Assembly (NCBI RefSeq): GCF_900637545.1
Contig: NZ_LR134376.1
Location: 3,491,001-3,555,000 of the forward strand
Source of the DNA: Aeromonas encheleia
Lineage (GTDB): Bacteria; Pseudomonadota; Gammaproteobacteria; Enterobacterales; Aeromonadaceae
DNA length: 64,000 nucleotides
Reading direction: 5' to 3'
Every line of letters begins with the position of its first letter. Within the stretch, counting starts at the first letter, position 1. A model generated the notes under the pieces. The model was given only the letters and a program-made list of their open reading frames with translations, had not been told where the DNA came from and made no database searches. Positions 53,142 to 62,111 of the stretch are shown piece after piece. The translations under genes and the position numbers were made by a program.

Positions 53142-54161
53142 ATGAAACAGGGAACCCCCTTGCTGGCGAGCGCGCTGCTGGCCGCCATGACAGCCCCGGT
53201 GATGGCCGCGACCGATCTCACCGTCTACACCGCCTTCGAGCCGGAGCAGCTCAGTGAGCTGAAGACCGCCTTCGAGCGCCAGCACCCCGACATCAACATC
53301 AAGTGGGTACGGGACTCCACCGGCGTGGTCACGGCCCGGCTGCTGGCCGAGAAGGCCCAGCCCAGGGCCGACGTGGTCTGGGGCCTGGCGGCCACCAGTC
53401 TGATGCAGCTCGATCAGCAGCAGATGCTGGCGGGTTACGCCCCCAAGGGGCTGGACAAACTCGACAGCCGCTTCCGCGATCCCAGGGCCGAGCCGCACTG
53501 GATTGGGCTGGATGCCTTCTTCAGCGCCATCTGCTTCAACAAGGTCGAGGCCGAGAAGCAGGGGATCCCGGCCCCCCGGAGCTGGGCCGACCTGACCAAG
53601 CCCATCTACAAGGGCAAGGTGATCATGCCCAACCCCAGCTCCTCCGGCACCGGCTTCCTGAGCGTGGCGGGCTGGCTGCAGACCATGGGTGAGCAGCAGG
53701 GCTGGCAGTTCATGAGCGGCTTGCACCAGAACATCGATCGCTACACCCATTCCGGCTCGGCCCCCTGCAAGCTGGCGGCCAGCGGCGAGACGGTGGTCGG
53801 CATCTCGTTCGACTTCCCGGCCACCAGCCTCAAGAGCAAGGGTGCCCCCATCGAGGTGCTGTTCCCGAGCGAAGGCTCCGGCTGGGACATGGAGGCCGCG
53901 GCCATCATCAAGGGCACCGCCAGGCTGGAAGCCGCCAGACAGTTGCTCGACTTCGCCGCCACCGAGCAGGCCAACAGCCTCTACAACCAGTCCTTCGCCG
54001 TGGTGGCCATCCCCCAGGTGGCCAAGCCCAGGGCCGGCTACCCGGCCGACATCAACGGCCAGATGATCAAGAATGACTTCGCCTGGGCTGCCCGGGAGCG
54101 CAACGCCATCCTGACCCAGTGGACCGCCAGCTTCGACGGCAAGTCGGAGGCCAAGCAGTAA
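53142..54161 (+). CDS. phnS: 2-aminoethylphosphonate ABC transporter, periplasmic binding protein
   Basis: 339 residues from the ATG at 53142, preceded by GGAGAAGAGG; upstream in-frame starts overlap the operator. Signal peptide MKQGTPLLASALLAAMTAPVMA. The mature protein is a type II (iron/thiosulfate-like) solute-binding fold: TDLTVYTAFEPEQLSELK, then WGLAATSLMQLDQQQML and MPNPSSSGTGFLSVAGWLQ. It binds AEP (or related aminophosphonate) in the periplasm. The following terminator hairpin and second operator separate it from phnT, allowing a higher level of binding protein. Confidence 0.88.
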   Translation: MKQGTPLLASALLAAMTAPVMAATDLTVYTAFEPEQLSELKTAFERQHPDINIKWVRDSTGVVTARLLAEKAQPRADVVWGLAATSLMQLDQQQMLAGYAPKGLDKLDSRFRDPRAEPHWIGLDAFFSAICFNKVEAEKQGIPAPRSWADLTKPIYKGKVIMPNPSSSGTGFLSVAGWLQTMGEQQGWQFMSGLHQNIDRYTHSGSAPCKLAASGETVVGISFDFPATSLKSKGAPIEVLFPSEGSGWDMEAAAIIKGTARLEAARQLLDFAATEQANSLYNQSFAVVAIPQVAKPRAGYPADINGQMIKNDFAWAARERNAILTQWTASFDGKSEAKQ

Positions 54162-54190
54162 GGGCGAGGCATCGCCGTGACCCCAAATAC

Positions 54191-54212
54191 AAGGCCGGCC
54201 TCAACCGGCCTT
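54191..54212 (+). terminator. Hairpin terminator between phnS and phnT
   Basis: AAGGCCGG / CCGGCCTT (8 bp), loop CCTCAA, followed by GTTCTTTG. Confidence 0.75.
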
Positions 54213-54302
54213 GTTCTTTGCTAGCCCCCCTGAGCGGGAGTCACCCGCCATCACCGCCCTGTCATCTTTCCGTCATCCCTCGGTCACACTTCAAACTCAA
54301 AC

Positions 54303-54314
54303 TGGTATATACCA
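54303..54314. promoter_or_regulatory. PhnR-type operator upstream of phnT
   Basis: Perfect TGGTATATACCA, 21 bases before the phnT ATG, identical to the phnW site. Confidence 0.8.
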
Positions 54315-54334
54315 AACCAGCAGTGAGTCTGATC

Positions 54335-55399
54335 ATGACCCGGCCCTATCTGGATATCAAACACCTCAACAAGCACTTCGGGGCCTTCCAGGCCCTCAAG
54401 GACATCTCCCTCGCCATCGAGCAGGGGGAGTTCGTCTGCTTCCTCGGCCCCTCCGGCTGCGGCAAGACCACCCTGCTGCGGGCGATCGCCGGGCTGGATC
54501 TGCCGGGCAGTGGCGAGATCTGGCAGGGGGGTCGCGACATCTCCCTGCTGCCGCCCCAGCAGCGGGATTTCGGCATAGTGTTCCAGTCCTATGCCCTGTT
54601 CCCCAACCTGACGGTGGCGGACAACATCGCCTTCGGCCTGCAGAACCAGCGCCTCGACAAGGCGCGGATCAGGGAGACGGTCCAACACTGGCTGGAACTG
54701 GTCGGCCTCGGCGCCCAGTCCCACAAATACCCGAGCCAGATCTCCGGCGGCCAGCAGCAGAGGGTCGCCCTGGCCAGGGCGCTGGCGCTCTCCCCCGGCC
54801 TGCTGCTGCTCGATGAGCCCCTGAGTGCGCTCGATGCCCAGGTGCGCACCCACCTGCGCAGCGAGATCCGCGCCCTGCAGCAACGCCTCGGCATCACCAC
54901 CATCATGGTGACCCACGATCAGGAGGAGGCGCTGACCATGGCGGATCGCATAGTGGTGATGGAGGGAGGCACCATAGTGCAGATAGGCACGCCAAGGCAG
55001 ATCTACCACCAGCCAGTGAGCCGCTTCGTGGCCAGCTTCGTCGGCAGCATGAACTTCCTCGATGCCCTGGTGCTGAGCCCGAAGCAGGTGCGGCTCAACG
55101 AGCAGCCGCTCACCCTGGCGAACCGGGCGGCCGCCGGCAGCAAGCTGCAGCTGGCCATCCGGCCCGAGGCTATCAGCCTGGCGCCCCCGGCGCGGCAAGG
55201 GCTGCAGGCCGAGATAGCACAGGTGGAGTTTCTCGGCGCCGCCCAGCGGCTGATCTGCGTGGCACAAACCTATCTGGGCCCCCAGCGGGTGCTGGTGCAA
55301 GGCCCCAACGATGGGGGCAGCGACTGGCGCAGTGGCATGGCCTGCACCCTGCACTGGCCCGCCGACGCCATGCAGCTGTTTGAGGAGGCTGCCCCATGA
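54335..55399 (+). CDS. phnT: 2-aminoethylphosphonate ABC transporter, ATP-binding protein
   Basis: 354 residues from the ATG at 54335 (MTRPYLDIKHLNKHFGAFQA). The long frame upstream of it is open only by chance. Walker A LGPSGCGKTTLLRAI near residue 38, Q loop FQSYALFPNLT, signature ISGGQQQRVALARAL near 137, Walker B LLLLDEPLSALDAQ, and a C-terminal TOBE-type domain (about 280-354). It energises AEP uptake. Its stop overlaps the permease start (ATGA). Confidence 0.93.
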   Translation: MTRPYLDIKHLNKHFGAFQALKDISLAIEQGEFVCFLGPSGCGKTTLLRAIAGLDLPGSGEIWQGGRDISLLPPQQRDFGIVFQSYALFPNLTVADNIAFGLQNQRLDKARIRETVQHWLELVGLGAQSHKYPSQISGGQQQRVALARALALSPGLLLLDEPLSALDAQVRTHLRSEIRALQQRLGITTIMVTHDQEEALTMADRIVVMEGGTIVQIGTPRQIYHQPVSRFVASFVGSMNFLDALVLSPKQVRLNEQPLTLANRAAAGSKLQLAIRPEAISLAPPARQGLQAEIAQVEFLGAAQRLICVAQTYLGPQRVLVQGPNDGGSDWRSGMACTLHWPADAMQLFEEAAP

Positions 55400-57126
55400 C
55401 CGCCCCCCTGCACGCCCCCCTCCTCGCTCCCCGTCCCGTCCATCCCTGGTGGCGACGCGCCCTCGCCGGCGGGAGCCGCGATCGGGCCATCCAGCTGGCG
55501 CTGCTGTTGCTGGGCATAGCCCTGCTGGTCGGCGGCCTGCTGCTGCCCCTGCTCGCCATGCTGCAAAAGAGCCTGCAGGACATGGACGGCAACTGGGTGG
55601 GGCTCGCGAACTTTCGGGACTACTTCCTCTCCCCCAACCTGACCCGCACCATAGGCAACACCCTCTGGCTCGGCCTGCTCATCACCACGCTGGTGGTCTG
55701 CATCGCCTTCGGCTATGCCTATGCCCTCACCCGCACCTGCATGCCCGGCAAGCCCCTGTTTAAGTTGATCGGCCTCATCCCGCTGCTGATGCCCTCCCTG
55801 TTGCCCGCCATCAGCCTGGTCTACTGGTTCGGCAACCAGGGCGTCGCCAAGGAACTGCTGGGGGGCGAGAGCATCTATGGCCCCATCGGCATCGTCATCG
55901 GCCTCGGCTTCTGGTGCTTCCCCCATGCCCTGATGATCCTGGTCACGGCGCTGGGTCACAGCGATGCCCGCCTCTACGAGGCCGCCAGGGTGCTGGGCAG
56001 CCCCGCCTGGCGCACCTTCCTCACCGTCACCCTGCCGACCGCCCGCTACGGCCTGCTGAGCGCGGCCATCGCCGTGTTCACCCTGACCATCTGCGACTTC
56101 GGGGTGGCCAAGGTGATCGGCGGCCAGTACAGCGTGCTGGCCACCGACATCTATCGCCAGGTGATCGGCATGCAGAACTTCTCCCTGGGGGCGGTCGCCA
56201 GCGTGACCCTGCTGCTGCCGGCGCTGCTCAGCTTTGCGCTGGAGCACAGGGTGCGCAGCAAGATGCAGGAGCAGAGCAACAGCAAGGCCGTGCCCTATAG
56301 CCCCACGCCCCATCGGCTGCGGGATCTGCTGGCGCTGCTCTGGTGCGGCCTCTGGGCCCTGCTGTTCCTGGCCCTGGTCGGCATGGCAGTGTACGGCTCC
56401 CTGGTGCAGTTCTGGCCCTACAACCTGACACTGACGCTGGAGCACTACGCCTTCGACAGCAACAGCGTCTACGGCTGGCAGCCCTTCCTCAACACCCTCA
56501 AGCTCGGTGCCCTCACCGCCATCACCGGCACCCTGCTCATCATGGTGCTGGCCTGGGCGCAGGAGAAGGGACGCCACTTCGCCCCGCTGCGCCAGCTGAT
56601 GCACCTGCTCGCCATGCTCTCCCTGGCCGTGCCCGGCATGGTGCTCGGGCTGGGTTACATCTTCTTCTTCAACCGGGCCGACAGCCTGCTGGGCGGCCTG
56701 TATGGCACCCTGCCATTGATGGTGCTCTCCTGCATCATCCACTACTACACCGTGGGTCACATGACGGCGCTGACCAGCCTCAAGCAGTTGCCAAAGGAGC
56801 TGGAGCTGGTCGCCATCTCCCTGCGCATCCCGCTGCTCAAGGCGTTCTGGCGCGTCACCCTGCCCGCCAGCCTGCCCGCCCTGCTGGAGATCTTCATCTA
56901 CCTGTTCGTCAACGCCATGACCACCACCTCGGCGGTGATCTTCCTCTACTCCAGCGACAGCGTGCTGGCCTCCATCGCCGTGCTCAACATGGAAGACTCG
57001 GGAGATACCGCGGCGGCCGCTGCCATGGCCACCCTGATCCTGCTGGCCGCCGCCGGCATCAAGCTGCTGCAGCTCTACCTCAGTCGCACCCTGCTGGAGC
57101 GCACCCAGCGCTGGCGCCACCCATGA
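55396..57126 (+). CDS. phnU: 2-aminoethylphosphonate ABC transporter permease, two permease domains fused
   Basis: 576 residues, about 12 membrane helices. Two binding-protein-dependent permease domains are joined in one chain. The first has an EAA loop LYEAARVLGSPAWRTFLTVT near residue 195. The second has ELELVAISLRIPLLKAFWRVT near 470. In Salmonella PhnU and PhnV are separate proteins; here one fused protein would form the whole channel. It overlaps phnT by four bases and is followed by the FAD oxidoreductase 20 bases later. Confidence 0.88.
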   Translation: MTAPLHAPLLAPRPVHPWWRRALAGGSRDRAIQLALLLLGIALLVGGLLLPLLAMLQKSLQDMDGNWVGLANFRDYFLSPNLTRTIGNTLWLGLLITTLVVCIAFGYAYALTRTCMPGKPLFKLIGLIPLLMPSLLPAISLVYWFGNQGVAKELLGGESIYGPIGIVIGLGFWCFPHALMILVTALGHSDARLYEAARVLGSPAWRTFLTVTLPTARYGLLSAAIAVFTLTICDFGVAKVIGGQYSVLATDIYRQVIGMQNFSLGAVASVTLLLPALLSFALEHRVRSKMQEQSNSKAVPYSPTPHRLRDLLALLWCGLWALLFLALVGMAVYGSLVQFWPYNLTLTLEHYAFDSNSVYGWQPFLNTLKLGALTAITGTLLIMVLAWAQEKGRHFAPLRQLMHLLAMLSLAVPGMVLGLGYIFFFNRADSLLGGLYGTLPLMVLSCIIHYYTVGHMTALTSLKQLPKELELVAISLRIPLLKAFWRVTLPASLPALLEIFIYLFVNAMTTTSAVIFLYSSDSVLASIAVLNMEDSGDTAAAAAMATLILLAAAGIKLLQLYLSRTLLERTQRWRHP

Positions 57127-57146
57127 GCAACCACCAAGGAGATTCC

Positions 57147-58556
57147 ATGAGCCAACCCCACCCCTTCTGGCTGGCCGAGGCCCTCGCCACCGAAGCCCCT
57201 CCCGAGCCCACCCCGCTGCGGGGCCAGTTGCAGGCCGACGTCTGCATCGTCGGCGGCGGCTTCACCGGGCTCTGGTGCGCCATCCACCTCAAACAGGCGG
57301 AGCCCGGTCTGCGCATCCTGGTGCTGGAGAAGGGGCTGTGCGGCAGCGGCGCCTCCGGTCGCAACGGCGGCTGCCTGCTCACCTGGTCGGCCAAGTACCC
57401 CAGCCTGCGCCAACGCTTTGGCGAGCAGCAGGCCGCCTGGCTGGTGCGTACCTCGGAACAGGCGGTGCACGAGATAGCCAATTTCTGCGCGGCGCACGGC
57501 ATCGAAGCCCAGCTGCGGGTGGAGGGCAGCTGCTACACCGCCACCAGCGAGGTCCAGCGCGGCGGCATGACGCCCATCATGAGCCAGCTGGAGCAGGCCG
57601 GGCTGAACCAGTGGCGGCCGATAGCGGAGCAGGATCTGGCCGGGCAGTGTGGCTCGTCGGCGCACCTGGAGGGGGTGTTCAGCCCCCACGGGGGCTCGGT
57701 GCAGCCCGCCCTGCTGGTGCGCGGGCTGCTGCGGGTCGCCCGGGAGCTGGGGGTGGAGGTGTATGAAAATAGCCCCATGTTACGCCTGGAGACGGGGCAA
57801 CCGGCCCGCATCCTGACCCCGCAGGGGGAAGTACAGGCCGGGCGGGTGGTGCTGGCCCTCAACGGCGCCATGGTGGATCACTTCGCCGAGTTTCGCCGCA
57901 GCATAGTGCTGGTCTCCTCGGACATGGTGATCACGGAGCCGGCGCCGGAGCCACTGGCCCGCCAGCAGATGGATCACGGTCGCAGCGTGGTGGATGGGCG
58001 TACCTTCGTCTACTACCATCGCTCGACCCCGGATGGCCGCCTCATGCTCGGCAAGGGGGGCAACCGCTTCGCCTTCGCCAACCGCTACCTGGCCGACTTC
58101 GATCGGCCGAGTCGCTATCTGGCCCCGCTGACCCTGGCGCTGCGCCGCTTCTTCCCCGCGCTGGCACAGGTACCCATTGCCGCCAGCTGGTGCGGCGCCT
58201 CGGATCGCTCGGTGGATGGCCTGCCCTTCTTCGGCCACTGGCGCCACTCCGCCAACATCGTCTACGGCCTCGGTTATTCGGGCAACGGCGTGGCCCAGAG
58301 CTGGATCGGCGGCCGCATCCTGGCGGCCCTGGTCAGGGAAGACAAACGGGAAGAGGATGCCCCCTGGCGCCACTGCGCCCTGGTCGGCGGCCCGCGCGGC
58401 TACTTCCCGCCGGAACCCATCCGCTGGCTGGGGGCCATGCTGGTGCGCAACGCCATCCGGCGCAAGGAGCGGGCGGAAGATGAGGGACGGGCAGTGCGCT
58501 GGCTCGACAAGCGGCTGGCCAGCCTGGCCGATGCCGCCGGCAAGGCGGATAAATAG
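57147..58556 (+). CDS. FAD-dependent aminophosphonate oxidoreductase (DAO family)
   Basis: 469 residues from the ATG at 57147 (RBS AAGGAG 6 bases upstream); an ATG at 57123 also lies in frame. FAD-binding Rossmann motif VCIVGGGFTGLWCAIHLKQ near residue 33, GSGASGRNGGCLLTWSAKY near 68, and a C-terminal GLGYSGNGVAQSWIGGRIL typical of D-amino-acid-oxidase/GlpD-like enzymes. It fits the putative aminophosphonate oxidoreductase family found beside AEP transport genes. It probably oxidises AEP or N-methylated AEP to phosphonoacetaldehyde, a second entry to PhnX. The substrate is inferred from context. Confidence 0.82.
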   Translation: MSQPHPFWLAEALATEAPPEPTPLRGQLQADVCIVGGGFTGLWCAIHLKQAEPGLRILVLEKGLCGSGASGRNGGCLLTWSAKYPSLRQRFGEQQAAWLVRTSEQAVHEIANFCAAHGIEAQLRVEGSCYTATSEVQRGGMTPIMSQLEQAGLNQWRPIAEQDLAGQCGSSAHLEGVFSPHGGSVQPALLVRGLLRVARELGVEVYENSPMLRLETGQPARILTPQGEVQAGRVVLALNGAMVDHFAEFRRSIVLVSSDMVITEPAPEPLARQQMDHGRSVVDGRTFVYYHRSTPDGRLMLGKGGNRFAFANRYLADFDRPSRYLAPLTLALRRFFPALAQVPIAASWCGASDRSVDGLPFFGHWRHSANIVYGLGYSGNGVAQSWIGGRILAALVREDKREEDAPWRHCALVGGPRGYFPPEPIRWLGAMLVRNAIRRKERAEDEGRAVRWLDKRLASLADAAGKADK

Positions 58557-58681
58557 GCATTATCCCCCTAACCAGCCGGTATCAGGCGCAGTTCATCCGA
58601 AGCATGAAGAGGGGGCTGGCCGCCCCGACAGTCCGAGGTTGGCAAATGGCGGCGCCTGTCAGGGCACGCCCCTCATCTTCA

Positions 58682-59722
58682 TCATTGCCCGTAGTAGTGG
58701 TCAAGCAGGGCGCTGGCCTCCGCCGGGGAGATCTGCATCTGGGGCCAGCGGGTGGCCTTGTCCCTGATATCCAACAAGTTCTCCTGCTCAGGGCGAAGCT
58801 GGCTGCCGAGCTGCCGGTTCAGGGACTCGTAACGGGCTATGACCGCCTGCCGGCTGAAGGCACCCGGCGTCAGATCCAGCCGGTAGCCTCGAAACAGCCA
58901 CTGCAGCCCCTGATAGACCGCCAGGTGATAAACCGAATGATGATCTTCCTCCTCGTAGTATCGGCTGGTGACGTTCAGGTTTTCGGCGGGTTGTGCCGCC
59001 ACGCGCCGGGCAAACTGCCGCAGGTGGTCCCGGTGAAACTCGGAGCGACCGAATCCCGGCGTGAACGGGTTGTTGGCCACCGCGATAAACAGCGATGATG
59101 CGTGCTTGAGCGGGTGGGTCAGGGCCCGCTCGATGCGCTGGTAGTTGTGCGGATAATCGAACCACAGGCTGGCATCCAGGGCGATGTATCCCTGAAACAG
59201 GCCGCTGTCGTTTGCCACCGTATCCAGCGTCAGCAAGCCGCCGAGCGAGTGACCCACCAGCAGGGCCGGCGAGGCGGTGCGATACCGGCCCTCGATGAGC
59301 GGGCGCAGCTCCCGAGTCAGGTATTGCATAAACGCCGGGCCGCCACCCGTCTTGGCATAACCGGCCCCCGCTGGCTCGCCATTGGGCAGCACCATGGTAT
59401 GGCTCGGCGTGTAATCCCGCATCCTGTCCGTGTTGTGAACGGCCACGATGATGAGAGACGGGATCGCCGGATTCAGTCCGGCACGCAGCGCCTGGGTGAT
59501 GCCCGCGACCTGCAACAGAAATTTCTCTCCATCGAGCAGATAGAGCACGGGAAAGCGCTGCTGCGGCTGCCGTTCATAGCCCTCTGGCAGATAGACGCTG
59601 TATTGCCGCGCCTCATTGAGCAGGGTCGAGTGATGAGTAAAGCGCTGGGCATAGTGGAGCATGTCTGCCTGGGCAGAAGAGAGACTGAGCATAGTGAGTA
59701 GCAAGGTGATGAGTGGTTTCAT
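58682..59722 (-). CDS. Periplasmic esterase of the Fes/IroE/esterase D type
   Basis: 346 residues from the ATG at 59722. A signal peptide (MKPLITLLLTMLSLSSAQA) predicts periplasmic location. Alpha/beta hydrolase: FPVLYLLDGEKFLLQVAGI near residue 55, nucleophile in LLVGHSLGGLLTLDTVAND near 150 (Ser), and His in YEEEDHHSVYHLAVYQGLQW near 250. The position directly downstream of a TonB siderophore receptor suggests it cleaves an imported ferric-siderophore ester, like IroE. It could instead be a general esterase. It starts 118 bases after the receptor stop. Confidence 0.75.
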   Translation of the reverse strand: MKPLITLLLTMLSLSSAQADMLHYAQRFTHHSTLLNEARQYSVYLPEGYERQPQQRFPVLYLLDGEKFLLQVAGITQALRAGLNPAIPSLIIVAVHNTDRMRDYTPSHTMVLPNGEPAGAGYAKTGGGPAFMQYLTRELRPLIEGRYRTASPALLVGHSLGGLLTLDTVANDSGLFQGYIALDASLWFDYPHNYQRIERALTHPLKHASSLFIAVANNPFTPGFGRSEFHRDHLRQFARRVAAQPAENLNVTSRYYEEEDHHSVYHLAVYQGLQWLFRGYRLDLTPGAFSRQAVIARYESLNRQLGSQLRPEQENLLDIRDKATRWPQMQISPAEASALLDHYYGQ

Positions 59723-59840
59723 TGAGTCATACCAGAGTTGAGCGTCATGGATAAGCCTCTGGCGCGGCCTCTGGCGCAGGGTTCGCCGGGCGGCACAGAT
59801 AATCGGCAACAGCGCCATCGGGCCCTGTTGCCGATTGCCG

Positions 59841-61997
59841 TTACAGCTTGTAGGTAAAGCCCGCCATCAAATTGGCCGGTTCGCCGTACATGTTGAAGGT
59901 GGTCGTCGAGCCGACACGATAGAAGTACTCGCGATCGAAGATGTTGTAGACATTCAGGGTCGCCTGCATCTTGTCCGTGATGTCGTAGCGCACGGCCGCA
60001 TCAAACAGGGCATAGCCCCCCTGATGGGTCGTGACCCCATTCTGGTTGAAGGAGTAGTCGCTGACCGCCGTCATCCCGCCACCCAGGTGCAGGCCCGGTA
60101 CCCAGTCCGCCAGATGGTAGTCGGTCCAGAGGGACAGGGAGTGGCGCGGGATCGCATCGAATTTCGGGTTGTGATCACCGGATTTCTCCTCGATATCGGT
60201 AAAGGTATAACCCGTCATGACCATCCAGTTCTGGCTCAGATAGCCGGTCGCCTCCAGCTCCACCCCTTGGGTGTCGACCTTGCCGGTCGCCCAGTAGGTA
60301 TTGGAAATGGCGATCCCCTGCTCGTCATAGGCCTGGGCCGCGATGTTATTGTCCTTCATCAGGAAGGCGGTCGCTCGGGTGTTGAGCTGGCCATCCAGCA
60401 GGGATGACTTGATGCCGGTTTCCCACTGGCTGCCCTCACGAGGCGCCAACATGTCACCATTTTCATCCTGACTGGTCTGCGGCTTGAACACCTTTGAATA
60501 GCTGGCATACAGGGTGTGTTCATCGGTCAGGTCATAGACGGCCCCCGCATAGGGAGTGAATTTCCCATTGAAATCACCCGACTCGCTGTTCTGCGCCCCC
60601 GAGCTGAGGGTCGTGCTGACGACCTCGGTGTCATACCAGGAGACACGGGCCCCGGTGATCACGGCCAGCGGCTCCATCAAGCGCCAGGTCACCTTGCCAT
60701 ACAGACCCAGTTCTGACTTCTCTTCGTGGTCGTTCTTGGTGTACTGGTAGTTTGGCTTGGCGACCGTGGTCGGATCGAAATTGAACACATTGATCTTGCC
60801 GATATTGCGGTTGGTATAGGTCTGAATATCGGATTCATAGTGCTTGTAGTCAGACCCCAGCACGAACTCGCTCTTGTGCCCAAGCAGGCCAAACATCTGG
60901 CTGTAGTTGGCATCCAGCGCGACGTTCTGCTGCTGGTTCGCCTGGGCATTGAACATCAGCCCGGTGTTCCCCGCGGCATCCACCGGGCCGTTGGTATAGG
61001 TCTGCTCCAGGCGCATGTCGTGATCCATGTAACGGGCCGAGAGCTGGCCGACGCCACCGTTGGCAAAGGCATGCTGGAGGGAAGCGCCCACATCGGTGGT
61101 GTTCGCGTCGAAGAAATCTTCGTCAGAACCGAGGTAGGTGCTGCGACTGATGTCGAGCATGCTGCCATCGCTGTACGCCGGCAGGCCATTGGTCGGCAGT
61201 ATGTCCTTGGTTTGATGCAGGGCATAGACCGACAGCAGGGTGCGATCCGACAGCTCGAACTCCAGGGTGCCGTAGTAGGTCCCGTTATCGTTGTTGTTGT
61301 AGTCAACCTGGTTCTTGATGTCGGCGTTGCTCACCACGAAGCGGCCGAGCACCGAGCCCTCCTCGTTGAGCGCCCCCCCCATGTCCGCTTCCAGATAGTG
61401 CCGATCCCAACTGCCATAGCGCGCCGTGACCGAGCCCTTGAACTCGTCGGTCGGACGCTTCAGCACCATGTTGATCACGCCACCCAGTTCGCTGGTGCTG
61501 TTAAACAAGCCGGAGGGGCCGCGCATGATCTCCACGCGGTCGACGGCGGCCAGCGACGGCAGGGTGCCGAATTTGCTCTGCATGGGCGATGGCAAGCCGT
61601 TGAGGCTCACTTCATCGTATTCGTAGCCGCGCGAGAAGATGGAGGAGCGGCCGCTGTCGTTGACCATGGTGCGCAGGCCCGGCGTGTATTTGGCCAGATC
61701 GTCCACCGCCACGAAGTTGCGCTCTTTGATGTAGTCATTGGTCAACACCGTGATCGACTGGGGAATGTCTTTCAGGGCTGCCGGGGTCTTGGTACCCACG
61801 GTGGCCGAGTCGACGCTGTAACCCCCGGTCTCCTCCGACGGCGCCATCCCGTAAAGCGGGTTGCCGTAGACAACGAGGGTTTCATCCGGGACGACGTTCT
61901 GCTCTTCCGCCAGAGCCGGGGAAGCAACAGTGACAGCCAGAGCGGCAGAGACGGCCAGAGCAAGCGGGCTGAGCGCTTTATCCTTAAAGACAACCAT
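59841..61997 (-). CDS. TonB-dependent ferric-siderophore receptor (FhuE/FpvA-like)
   Basis: 718 residues. Signal peptide cut after about SPALA (residue 30). TonB-box-like DETLVVYG precedes the plug domain (about 65-175: KDIPQSITVLTNDYIKERN, DRVEIMRGPSGLFNSTSELG, GGVINMVLKRPT). The 22-stranded barrel follows and ends AGFTYKL with the FDREYFYRVG signature near residue 690. No N-terminal signalling domain is present, so it is a pure transporter. The ligand is probably a hydroxamate or catecholate-type ferric siderophore. A Fur box sits just before the ATG. Confidence 0.92.
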   Translation of the reverse strand: MVVFKDKALSPLALAVSAALAVTVASPALAEEQNVVPDETLVVYGNPLYGMAPSEETGGYSVDSATVGTKTPAALKDIPQSITVLTNDYIKERNFVAVDDLAKYTPGLRTMVNDSGRSSIFSRGYEYDEVSLNGLPSPMQSKFGTLPSLAAVDRVEIMRGPSGLFNSTSELGGVINMVLKRPTDEFKGSVTARYGSWDRHYLEADMGGALNEEGSVLGRFVVSNADIKNQVDYNNNDNGTYYGTLEFELSDRTLLSVYALHQTKDILPTNGLPAYSDGSMLDISRSTYLGSDEDFFDANTTDVGASLQHAFANGGVGQLSARYMDHDMRLEQTYTNGPVDAAGNTGLMFNAQANQQQNVALDANYSQMFGLLGHKSEFVLGSDYKHYESDIQTYTNRNIGKINVFNFDPTTVAKPNYQYTKNDHEEKSELGLYGKVTWRLMEPLAVITGARVSWYDTEVVSTTLSSGAQNSESGDFNGKFTPYAGAVYDLTDEHTLYASYSKVFKPQTSQDENGDMLAPREGSQWETGIKSSLLDGQLNTRATAFLMKDNNIAAQAYDEQGIAISNTYWATGKVDTQGVELEATGYLSQNWMVMTGYTFTDIEEKSGDHNPKFDAIPRHSLSLWTDYHLADWVPGLHLGGGMTAVSDYSFNQNGVTTHQGGYALFDAAVRYDITDKMQATLNVYNIFDREYFYRVGSTTTFNMYGEPANLMAGFTYKL

Positions 61998-62016
61998 AGA
62001 AAGAGTGACCCCAAAC

Positions 62017-62036
62017 AGAGATGATAATCATTTTCA
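62017..62036. promoter_or_regulatory. Fur box between the receptor and the AraC-type gene
   Basis: AGATGATAATCATTTTCATT contains TGATAATCATT, the full centre of the Fur consensus GATAATGATAATCATTATC (about 14 of 19 matches). It ends 20 bases upstream of the receptor ATG, so iron should repress the receptor. Confidence 0.8.
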
Positions 62037-62111
62037 TTTGATTTTGTGGGGGCTAATATAGCATCCAAGAATCCGCAGTAGTTTTGCGGTTCGGTCATTT
62101 AATATTTCGAA

